64,000 nucleotides of DNA. It comes from Meandrina meandrites (Eukaryota; Cnidaria; Anthozoa; Scleractinia; Meandrinidae). Shown in pieces: positions 42,621-54,700 of this stretch. The position numbers and the translations under genes are program-made. Numbering within the stretch: the first letter of the stretch is position 1; each line of letters begins with the position of its first letter. Where the stretch lies: contig OY855905.1 of NCBI GenBank assembly GCA_963693305.1, positions 36,415,637-36,479,636 of the forward strand, read 5' to 3'. The notes below the pieces were generated by a model. It was not told the DNA's origin. It searched no databases and saw only the letters and a program-made list of their open reading frames with translations.

Positions 42621-45600
42621 GATTTAAAAGTGACGACACAGGTGAATGTAAGTAATAATGAGTTGAAAAGAGTTAAACCCTATCTAAGACTAAAAATAAT
42701 ACGTTTTCATTCATCGCCGTGACAATTTAGGTTTGTCTACCTGATTGTTGAACTCCGAAGAAACGTCTATAAATCTATTATAGTATAATACTTCATAGTA
42801 TAAGTTATTCGCTCTCTATATATAATAGATTAATTGAAATTAGACCTTACTATAAGGGCAAACAAAAAAATTAGCTCGTGAATGTTCTTTCTCAAAAAGG
42901 CGAGATTACGAGCACGGCTACGCTAAAATGAAATTATTGACCACAGCACTTTTGATCTTTCAGCATTTTTTGTTTGACCACTATAGATGAACATTTTTTG
43001 ATTTTTTGATCTGTACGTTGATTTTAGCAATTGTACAGACCAGTCGGCTTTGAGCTTACACGTCAACAGTGCGCCAAAACTATACTTATACTTATTCACT
43101 TATCGATATCAGCCGTTAGTTGGTCACTCTAAACAAGCTGATGAATTTGAAAAGCATTGCTGTACAATAAAATCAAAGGTATCGTTATTAAATTTGTAAA
43201 AAAGTGTCAAGATTGTTTACTCCACATGTATCAATACGAATAAAACGTGTATATTACTTTAATCCCCTAAAGCGTTACAGCAACCGACACTGTCATATTG
43301 CTTCATACCTAGGTCTCCAACATACAACCTGCTTTTTAGTTTTCTGCAAAATTTCAGTTGCGGGTGATCCAAGGAGTTATTTTGAAGATATCTTAGAGGT
43401 ACGTCATGTACTACGGTGTCACATACAAATACTCGCGTGATGCTAGAAAATAAAAGACGAATTGTGGTTTGTCACCTAGTGTTAAATTAAGCAAATTGAA
43501 CTAGTTCAGTGTTGGAGGATTAAAAGTGATCACATATATATATATATATACATTTTTTTTTTTGGTATAAAGTTGTTATTGTTTGAAATCTCCTCCATCT
43601 ATTTTGACGGCAACTAAAGTGGAAGCAAAGGATAGGTTTGCCTAATGACAGCGAGTGTCACTGGACTGAGTAAAGCGGTTTCGTCCTTATCGAGTAATTG
43701 TCGCTCACTGCACTGGATCCATTTTTTTTTATCCGGTAAATGCAACCCTTGTTTAAAATCGAGACAAAAATCCGAGCTTGAGAAAGCAGAGTCTTTGCTG
43801 AAACATTTTAGCCAGATAAAATCTCAAGTAGGAATATATAAACATTTTTAACCATTTCTTGAACTTTTTTTATTTTAAATCTATGTGATACCTTTTTTCG
43901 CCCATTTTTTTCATTGTTATTTGTCGTCGTTTAATCGAAATACTGCTCAGTAACATTCACCGTAAAACATCTTCACCATTCTCAAATGCGAGTGACCGTT
44001 ACCGGTCAACAAATAAAACATTTTAGAATCGCATGAAGATAGTTTACTCTTAGCTTTAAAATAATAAATAATGATTAATTTAAGGCGTATTTTAAAAAGT
44101 CTTGGTTCTGCGTGATAAGTGAGGTCGTTAAGTTACAAAGTCTGAAGCTTACCAGTAACAATAACTTTGTAGAACTCCTTGGATGTATAAAATGAAAACA
44201 AAACGGAAGGTTTAATATGCAAATTCTTACCCACAGAACTGCCACTCAAAGTCACTCTCTCTTTTCTATTTTATAGCTCATGCAAAACCAATCTGGTTTG
44301 AAGTCAAAACAATATTATGAACTTCACGATGCAAAGATTCTGTAGAAAACTAATTACTGCGAAGATATGTTTGAACGTTCTTAGTTAATTGAAATGGAAA
44401 CTTGTCATCAATCCGCGGAAAGGCCAATTTTTCACCAACCCCAGCATGTCTCAGTCTTGGAGGATTTCAAATTAACAAGGTAGACAGATGTTAGTGATAA
44501 TCAATCAAATAACCATTTTGTGCATTATGTTATTCAAAAACTGTTTCTACAGTGTGTCACAAATTGATCAATCTAATCAAACCAAAGCGTCCATAAAACC
44601 TTTTCTGTCAAAATTAACCAACACCGTTGTCGAAATTTTTAATACTCCAAAACCTCTCAAAATGTTATAACCGATTTACAGTGAAAAATAGGTTTAATTA
44701 GTAGTGTAGTGCTACAAATATTGGTAAAATTGATATTGTTTGATCGTGAGCTTCTCAGAAGCACTGCAAGTAAGCAGATAAACAAAGAAGAAATCTCACT
44801 GCAGTAAGTAAGAACGGTTATGCTAAATGACCCAAGAGACCACAGTGCTTTTGATCGATTAGCACTTTTCCGTGATGGCTATGGTAGATGAATATTCAGT
44901 TTTCGATGTCTTTGCGGGCTGACAGCAATCCAAAAATACAGGGCCAGCAGCGCATTGTACATAGATCTATCAATATCGACTGTTTTTTCGATACTCAGCA
45001 ATTTGTCTTAGCGATAAAAATATCGCTATTCCATATATAGTTAACTTATCATGCGGAAGTTACTAATTCACGTTTTGATAAGAAAACGTTCATATTCTTC
45101 CATATCATAAGCCTCCAAACATATAACGTATATGTTCGTTTTCTAAAAATCCGCGAATGATTGGACGGCGTGTATTTGTTTTAAAAACTAGTACACTGTC
45201 GAGAATTAATCGAAATAACATCACTAAAATTGGCCAGTACAAGGTTCTTGAAATTACGAGCCCAGTTTCCAAACACTAGTATATTATATAATATAATCAG
45301 TGTCTACCTTTTGACGCCAAGATACTGCTATGATTGTTCATCTTGTATTAGATATCTCACCTTGACAAGTTTTTGACTCCTGGTTGCTCGGTAAAATGTG
45401 ACTTTTTTCTATTAGAGAAAGAAGAGAGAAAGAAAACAAGTTTCTATATGCAAATTCTTACTAGGTCTACAACTGCCACTCAATGCCACACTTTCTTTTC
45501 TTTTTTGTTGTTCATGCAGTACAAAACTAGCTTTTCGAAGTCAAAACAAAAATTTGTGAGCTTCACAAAGGCCTCGTTGAAAACAAATGACTGAGTAGAT

Positions 45601-47528
45601 ATCGTACTAAATGTCTATGTTTTTTGTTACAGCCGAGATAGGGTAATGAATAAATGGCTTGCTTTATTTTTCACCAGGTTTATATTTTCGCCCGGTCTTC
45701 GAATAATGCTTTGAAATTGACAAAAAAGAGAAATGAAATGCACGTTATATTCATCTAACACAATCATAATTGTTTTATAACTGTTTAAATTTGATCAATC
45801 TATAATAAAACATAGCCAAATAATAACGTACCAGTGAACCTGATTTTAAGCCGAAGTAGTTTTATATAGGTCGTACTGAAACCCCAAATCATGTTAAAAA
45901 CTAACATAAATCATATGAAATAGTCAAATACTTGTTCTTAACTTATACGGTGACAATATAGTTCTGGTTACGCTTATTATTTCTACTCTGAAAAACTCAC
46001 AATCGCTATCGTTGTTAACTGACTTGGTTATTAGAAAGCAGTTATACATACAAACAGTAAACTGGCATTATTTAGAGCTTATATTTCTAAAGAAAAACAG
46101 ACAAAGAACAACGGACAGAAATATTTACCTCGGCGGCAATTTTACGATTGTATTTCCCCTGAAACAGGAATTTGCGCATTTGGTTCCATCACCGACCAAT
46201 TAGCATTGCAATGATCGATGATTATTTTTGTGTATAGCAATCGGAAAAAGAAGTCGTCAAAATAAATGTAAATACTTCAGGATTGAAAGGACGGTGAGTT
46301 TTAAAAGATTTGTAAGTGTAGTTTCTTTTCCAGAATATTCGCAACCAGCCAAAACATCAGTAAGTGTCGCTTGAAACAAGTACTTCCGCGCTACTCCTTT
46401 ATAATAAAACAGTCACAAGAGATAAAGAAAAGTTCCGGAATCCCATCTAGCTGAGAAGTACGAGGCTGACTCTCTGGTCCGACATTCAGTGGTTTTCATA
46501 ACTCTCGTAACGGGAACTGAGTTCTCCAGATTGTATTTATTTTATTTTGACGAACTCCTGGTGCGGAAGAAAATGTTTCGTAAAGGCAACGTGTCATTAT
46601 CCACGCGTCTTTGAGTAGTGTTTTCGGGATCAGAAAACTTGGTTAAAAACGCATATTTTCCCATGTATAACAAATTTTTGCTGCACGCGCAAGACTTGAC
46701 CACGATAAAAAATATCAATACTTTTTACCAATTATTTATTAATGTCTGCATCGGTTTGACGGCTATCCTATGTAATTCCTTCAGCCGGTGAATTCAAGAG
46801 TTGAAGACTATTATTAAAGATCAATTACTTTCTCTGACTAAGTACTTTGTGAGGAAAAAATTCGAAGCCGAGAATAAGGCGCGCCAAAAACCTATAGCCC
46901 GAATCTATGATTTTGTCTCCGCTCTTTACGGTTTACGTCTCACCTTCTTTATTTGCTCATATTTCAATTGAAATAACACTGCTGAAAATTGACATTTGAC
47001 CGGCTAATACAAGGTTCTGTTAATTGCAAGATTCACAGATATCATAAATCCCACGACCATGCCTTTTTAAAAAAATTCAAGATTCCGATGTGCAGCATTA
47101 ATTCTTTTGGTATTGCTTGCCCTACCTTATCCCACATTGGTTAAAAAGCAAAAATGTTATTACAACTATGACAAAGAGGCCGCGCAGAAATGTGAGTTTG
47201 AACACCAGAAACTGATGAAATGAAGATCAGTTAATTTTCAACTGCGTTCCCCGAAATGTAGACTGCGAGTGCAACCGCCTCCAAGCGTTCCCAACCGGCT
47301 TTGACCAAGAGAGCACTCTCCCCGCTCGTGAACGCCAAACTGGCCGGGAGCGGAGAAGCCGGCTGTTTTCACAGGCCACTTAAAATCCCCGTTATCAAAA
47401 TTTTAACTTCAGTCAGAATTAAGGTGGTTTGGGTCTCTATAAGCCATCTAAATTAGGAGATTAGGGCTAGGTTGTAAGACAATTTGTATTAAGCTTGATG
47501 TAAGCATTAAATATCAAAAAACAAAAAT
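42621..47528. other. Diverged, internally repetitive non-coding region
   Basis: Blocks at about 42917-43040 and 44822-44950 are diverged copies (shared CCACAG-CACTTTTGATC, ACTATAGATGAA-type text). Exon-like cassettes recur at about 44210-44345, 45440-45595 and 47680-47810: ATGCAAATTCTTA, CTGTCACTCAATGCCAC, a T-rich tract, CATGCAG and then AAGTCAAAACAAAA. No complete gene could be assembled. (TA)n lies at 43530-43549. Confidence 0.5.
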
Positions 47529-50500
47529 TGTCGGAGAGTGGCCGTTTGTAAACGTTAAACTGAATTTTATGGAATTAAAAGAGCATTTTGCATGAGTCTA
47601 AGAAAAATCTAATTTATATAACATAAGGAAAACACACAATAATTTTTTTTATCTTCGAGAAAGAAATCAGAAAGCTATGCAAATTTTAACTGTCACTCAA
47701 TGCAACACTTGCTTTCCTTTTTTATTGTTCATGCAGAACAAAAGAAAAGTTCCTTGAAGTCACAACAAAAGTCGCCAGCTACGCGAAGGCTTCGCGAAAA
47801 TAAAATTTAGTGCACGATACGTTGGACGGACCGTAATAAATTATTTTAGATATGAGAACTTGAAAGGCTGTAAGAGATTCTTTTTTTTTCACCATGGCTA
47901 GTTACGTGATGTAGGCTGAGTTGCCGATAAAACCGTTAAGCTGGAGTTGAAAAAAAAGTTGATTGTTTTAAAGCACTTCCGTCTACGACTTTCGTTTCTT
48001 GTCCTAACTTGTTCATTAAACACATAAACTATGTTGCTTCGACGTCCTTCACTCAGTTTAGTGGCAGGGAAGACGCACGGTTTAACTCTCTACTTTCAAG
48101 TTTAATCAGCTCCTTCTCTTGGGTAACCAACTGAATCTTCGTTCATGGGCGCGCGAATTGTGCCAAGGATGAAATATTTTGTTTCTCTGCTGTTTTTTCT
48201 CGGTTGCCTAACTGCGACATCAGGTACGTAACTAAATGGCGCGGCGTAAATTTTTGTCCATACCTCGTCACCTGTGTTGTTATGAAAAATTCTACCACGG
48301 CAATTCTGTTGTAGTCAGCTTACATTTCCTAAAACAGATTAGTAAAATGCCTGCTATTCGGCTATTTCTTATTATTCTTTAAAAAGCTGTCAGCTTCCAC
48401 TTAGTTACAAATAGACTATCAGTGAATTACGTTTTCGCTAACGCAATGATGACTAAACTCAGGAATCAAGTTTTCACATTTTGCCAAAATTTTTAAAGAA
48501 AGAAAATTATACACTGACCACGCTTCAATGAAATTCTTGCCTGGGAGCAATATTCGGCTTTATTCTGCAATGTTCCTTTTCGTTTCTCCCTTACAAAATG
48601 TGCCCCAGGAATTGTTTCAACTAGATTGGATATTTACCTGGTAAAATGGACATTTCTTAGCTGAAATAAATTTCTCGGTGCCACAAGTTGAAAATTCAAA
48701 AATCCGTTAAAGATAACCGAAATCTGCACATACATTGTAATAACGAACGCAGTGAAAAATTAACGAAACTTTTCAATAAATTTGCCTAGACGTCTACAAA
48801 AATTATCTAGATTAGTCTATGCGATCTTGCTCATCGTGCTTTTCAGAAAATTTAAATTTTTCTTGATTCCTTAAATGCAAACAACACATTGTAAAAACTA
48901 ACCAGTTAAAAATGTCGATCAGTACTGAAGCGTGTTTCAGGATGCAAAGGAAATTTTCAGGGTATGGACAACCTGGGTGATTTCGTTGAAATTAACCACT
49001 TCCAGTGGTATTTACACCGTACTCACCTTGGTTTTAGTTGCTTTATGTCAGTCCACACAAACGTTTGGTGAAAAAACAATGAATAAATAAACCTCAAAAG
49101 GCAACTTTTCACTTCATTTCAAAGCCCTTTTAGTGGGTAAAAGTCATAACTTTAAGTTCATTTCCATGAATGTCTTAGATTTGTCTAAGATTTCTTATTT
49201 TACCGCTTGGATATGAACTGCATATAACAAGAGAGTAAATAATAACAGCACTGTGCCTTTCTTCACAAAACGCAAATTTCAACCACAGTTAATCCATTTT
49301 CATGGGCAGAACAGCTACTCGTCAATGGCATCGCATGTTCAAGAAAATATTCTGATAGAGTTTTTGATACAGTTTATCGAATACTTATGTCTACAATCTG
49401 ATATTTTTATAATGATCTTATTATAGTATTTGGTTGCACAAAAATGAAAATAGGCAGCTCAAAAGTTTGTTTACGTTGGTATATTTTTTGGAAAAACGTT
49501 TTTTTTTAAACTTGGAAAATAGGTTGTGAAAATGAACTAAAATGTATGACTCGGATTACCTATCCTGTTGATTAATTTTTGAAAACCATGGGAAACAACA
49601 AGAGACAGGGATCTCTTGGCAAGCTACGAAACTTCGAAGGAAGGCTGATAAATGTAAAATTTAAAGGGAGATTTGACCAATTTCTTGTACTTGAAGGAAA
49701 TTATCGAATTATCTATCTTCCTTTCTAATAACTTCAAATGAGATAAATTTCAGTTAAATCCAAGAAATGAAAAGGTAATATAACCAACAGTATTTTCACT
49801 TCAAGGTCTTACCACAAACGGCAATTTCCAATATTGTTCCAAAATTGCTTTTAGGTATGAGGATGAATGCCTGAAAGGATTTCGCAGAAAATAACGCTCA
49901 GTAAAAAAGAAAATGATAAAAATGCAGCTGGAGAAATATCGCTTCCAAATCACCTTACATATCAATGTCACTGAATGGATATAGTTTCAACCGTTATGTT
50001 TGCCAAAGTTGCCAGTCTTGTGTAGGTCCTTTCTTAAAAACACTAAAGCCAAATCCAGTGTCAAGTCCAAAATCTTTTAATGGCAGACAAAAAGATGCAA
50101 AAAGATGTAAATGGTGTTCATAGTGGTTGTTCATTTTTACCTTATTCACACCAACAAATCATGTTTAGTTAAACCAGGTTTAACAAAATGAAAATCAGCA
50201 ACAAAAACCTGAAAGACTAAATTTTACACAAGGTTCCACTACCACCACCACTGTCGGAGAGTGGCCGTTTGTAAAGGTTCCACTGAATTTTATGGAGTAC
50301 AAAGAGCATTTCTCATGAGTATAAGAAAAATCTAGTTTATGTAACAGAGGGAAAACACACAATAATTTTTTTATCTTCGAGAAAGAAAACAGACAGCTAT
50401 GGAAATTTTTTGTTAACTGTCACTCAATGCAACACTTGCTTTCCTTTTTTATTGTTTATTGAAATTTTCAGTGTATGGACAACCTGGGTGATTTCGTTGA

Positions 50501-51748
50501 AATTACCCACTTCCAGTAGTATTTACACCGTACTTACCTTGGTTTTAGTTGCTTTATGTCAGTCCACACAAACGTTTGGTGAAAAAACAATGAATAAATA
50601 AACCTCAAAAAGGCAACTTTTCACTTCATTTCAAAGCCCTTTTAGTGGGTAAAAGTCATAACTTTAAGTTCATTCCCATGAAAGTCTTAGATTTGTCTAA
50701 GATTTCTTATTTTACCGCTTGGATATGAACTGCATATAACAAGAGAGTAAATAATAACAGCACTGTGCCTTTCTTCACAAAACGCAAATTTCAACCACAC
50801 TTAATTCATTTTGATAGGAAGAACAGCTACTCGTCAATGGCATCGAATGTTCAGCAGAATATTCTGATAGAGTTTTTGATACAGTTTATCGAATACTTAT
50901 GTCTACAATATGATATTTTTATAATGATCTTATTATAGTATTTGGTTGCACAAAAATGAAAATATGCAGCTCAAAAGTTTGTTTACGTTGGTATATTTTT
51001 TAGGAAAAACGTTTTTTAAAACTTGGAAAATAGGTTGTGAAAATGAACTAAAATGTATGACTCGGATTACCTGACCTGTTGATTAATGTTTGAAAGCCGT
51101 GGGAAACCACAAGAGGCAGGGATCTTTTGGCAAGCTAAAAAACTTCGAAGGAAGGCTGATAATTGTAAAATTAAACGGGAATTTGACCAATTTCTTGAAT
51201 TTGAAGGAAATTGTCTAAAGAATTTTCGTTTCTAATTGCTTCAAATGAGATAAATGTCAGTTAAATCCAAGAAATGGAAAGGTAATATAACCAACAGTAT
51301 TTTCACTTCAAGGTCTTACCACAAACGGCAATTTCCAATATTGTTCCACTATTGCTTTTAGAGGATGAATGCCTGAAAGGATTTCGCAGAAAATAACGCT
51401 CAGTAAAAAAGAAAATGATAAAAATGCAGCTGGAAAAATATCTCTTCCAAATCACCTTATGTATATATCAATGTCACTGAATGGATATAGTTTCAACATT
51501 TATGTTCGCCAAAGGTCACAGTCCTGTGTAGGTCCTTTCTTAAAAAACACTAAAGCCAAATCTAGTGTCAAGTCCAAAATCTTTTAATGGCAGACAAAAA
51601 GATGCAAAAAGATGTAAATGGTGTTCATAGTGGTTGTCCATTTTTACCTTATTCACACCAACCAATCATGTTGAGTTAAACCAGGTTTAACAAAATGAAA
51701 ATCAGCAACAAAAACCTGAAAGGCTAAATTTTGCACAAGGTTCCACTA
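47529..51748 (+). repeat. Nested tandem duplication with internal deletion
   Basis: Block 47529-47729 recurs at 50252-50456, and block 48950-50240 recurs at 50461-51748. In the second copy the 1.2 kb between the two blocks (equivalent to 47730-48949) is missing. That missing part holds the signal-peptide exon 48145-48223. The copies are about 93-95% alike by eye. It forms most of gene 3 intron 1. Confidence 0.85.
48145..48223 (+). CDS. Gene 3 exon 1: signal peptide
   Basis: ATG at 48145 with a second ATG at 48169; from the second it reads [19 protein letters not shown], a compact secretory signal. Donor CAG|GTACGT, phase 1, which fits the phase-1 acceptor at 52078, 3.85 kb downstream. No better partner exon lies between. 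It differs from the gene 2 signal exon, so the pairing is inferred from phase and position. Confidence 0.62.
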
Positions 51749-54700
51749 AGCGCAAACTTGCGATTTCATTGTCCTGAATTTAAAGTCGACAAACATCACT
51801 TAGCAAAGTCTATGGAGAAAACAATTTTGACCGTGTTTAAAAAAAAACAGCCTTGAAACATAATTAAGCTTTGATGTGAATGGGGTACCAGCTTCATATC
51901 TCTTCGAGATAGCTAGTCTACAGGCATACCACTGAAACAGAGAAAACATGTTTGTACCGTTTACCCAAAACTCCTGGCCAGGACTGTTTATTAATTAAGT
52001 ATGACGGTAGTGAAGTAAGTGCTTTGTCTAACAATTTCCAACTGTTTAAACTCTTTTCTTGGCATTTGCATTTCCAGGATTTCCTTCCCAGAAAGGTCGC
52101 CATCGTCTCTTTCGCACCCCGAGCTGGGCTGAAGCAGTTTGTGAACAAGTCCCACTTAGTCCTTACGTCTTCTATCCTGATAAACCGGTTCACATACAAG
52201 TTTCCGTAAATCACGTCAATTTATTAGACCCCAGCTATGTTCACGAAGCCGTTGTGCCCTGGGTTGAGGAAATTAGGGAGAACAATTTTACAGTTTGCGT
52301 AACACAGGCCGGAAGAAATGAGAAGAAAAATGGACAAGAGTTTGTAACAGTTGACTGGTTAGCATACCAGGGGGCCCCTGACGGGGGAGTGTCGGGTGAA
52401 ATGGACGTGCCAACTTGGTGGACTGGAACGAACTGCCGTACAGTATTACTTCCTCCGGTGAGAATATTGATTAGTTCAATACAACAATCATTGTTGTATT
52501 TATAATACTCCTTTAACAGATGTTAAAGGAAACGTTGTTTCTATTCCAACGATCAAGAAATGAAATTAACAGGAGTGTATATTTATCAACTTACCGTGTG
52601 TGTTAGGGATTTCTGGCGCGGTTGATTTCCGATTTACATCAGCTTGACAAAGATTTTATTATTTTGTTACGACACTTTTTCCAGAATTTGTTACTAAAGT
52701 GACTTTTTCCTAGACGTCGTTGCGGTTTTTCAGTTTTTTTATATAATCGATATGCAGGTCTGGCTGGATTTCAACTATATCACGCAAGTTATTGTCTCTT
52801 ATCACTCTAATAACCATTCATTAATAACTTGGTGTTTTTTCATTTTCGCAGAGAAAGTTTAAGTCGGCGCCCATTGTACTTGTGTCAGCGGAACATGCAA
52901 GGCGTGGTGTAAAGCACGATGCATCATCGTCTTTCAAGATCTGCATCAGAGAATTACAGAACTTTGATGGCATTCATCAAAGCATCCATATTGTAAGTGA
53001 TATTCTCTTATTCATGATGGTATCCATTATAATTTCACAATAAAATACATGTACGTTTTCGTCTTAATAGTAAGGGTAATGAAAAGGTACGTTGTGATAA
53101 GACAGTTTAGTATCCTTTTTATTCGCCTAAGGTATAATATGAGAATATATTTGTTTTGAATTTAACTTTCCCGAACAGATTGACTTTTTGGGGCCAAACA
53201 GTATCGCGTCACTAATTGCTTTTACAGTACATCAAAAAGATAGAATCTCTCGTTTTTTACTATGAAATGTATTCTCCGACTAACTTTTGGCTCAAATTGT
53301 TTCTCCAGACGGTACACATTTATTCATTGTTGGTGGTGGACGTTGGTGGAGGCAAAGGTTATTTTTACTGAAAATAAGTGGAACAGAGAGAAACAGTACT
53401 GACCGTGGTTCATGCCATGATATGCAGTCTGAGTTTTTTGTGGAGAGCTCTGTTTCTTTTGTTAAGTTGCTAGAACAATAATTAATCTATGAATGGAAAT
53501 AAAATATATAGATACCATAGTCCACATAATTGTTTTGAAAAGAAAATGAAAAGCAGTACTTAAATTCCTTACTGATCTTAAAGTGTATTAGTTATAGACA
53601 AATTTTAAGTATATCCGTAGGAATTTTTCGAGGAATTTTAAAAGGGTTTGTAAGGCACTTGTTTCTCGAGTTTTATTCCTTAACTACGTTTTTCGCATGG
53701 AGGTAACAATCTGATAAACGAAATTTTTTTAAGGACTGGATGGCATTTGAAGAGCTTCATCGACCTCTGTTTAGAGAGCATGGGTCAATACACTTTGCTA
53801 ACGGGAACAAGCCATCCAAAGAATTCAACTACGCTTTTTGTGAGGTATGTTCACCACTTTTCCTCTCATACTCACATTCTCGCGCACACAGCTCCCTTTC
53901 CTGGTTTGCTCTTTTTAAAATCGTATTTTAAGGGACTAAACCAGGGGCGTAGCGTGCATCTTTCGTGGAGTACGCACGGAAGAAGAATTGAAGCGAGCGC
54001 CGAAGCCGCGAACAGCTAGAGGGGTCTGGGGGGTATGCCCCCCCCCCCCCCCCCGGAAATTTATATTTTTAGGGGCTCGGAAATGCAATTTTCCGGGAAA
54101 AACGATTGGTATTTAGTAAATTATGCTGTTAAAATGTCACCCTTTGGGACAGTTACTAGTAGGTTTAATAGGAGAGGCTGAAAAACAGTGATTTTCCAAT
54201 GTTCTCAAAGTGCAAGACGTCTCCCCTTCAGACAGGCAAATTCCAGAACCATATTGTCAATGTTGACGTCATTATGCTTATGAATGTGGAGAACTGCCAG
54301 GGAGGACAACACACAGAATACGTGAGCTGCAGAGTGCTCAGGGCCACGAATATTATTGTTGTAGCGATGACTGGGTTTTGAACTTCCGTATTGAACGAAT
54401 GGCGTTTTTAATATTTGCAAAGCTTTCATTCTGTAATTCATAAATGATATCATAAAATCCGGCAACGTAATGAGAAAAACTCTGTCAAACCACCTGGTTT
54501 AAAAAGACCATAAAAAGACGCTTTTCGCCAATAAATGTATGAATTTGTGGGGTTCTCGAGCTTTCCGTAGGTATACACACGTGTGTATATGGTCGCTACG
54601 CCCCTGCTAAACCAATTTTTACCTTTTTTAACAACTCCTGTTATTAGGACGTGGTCTTTAACAAGCACTATAACAACTCTCCAGTAGTATTGGTGACTGC

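Noticed and set aside
53287..53481. 64-codon frame as an extra gene 3 exon
   Set aside because: Copy 1 has stops in the same region, and splicing 52992 to 53734 restores a continuous H-lectin strand (SIHIDWMAF).
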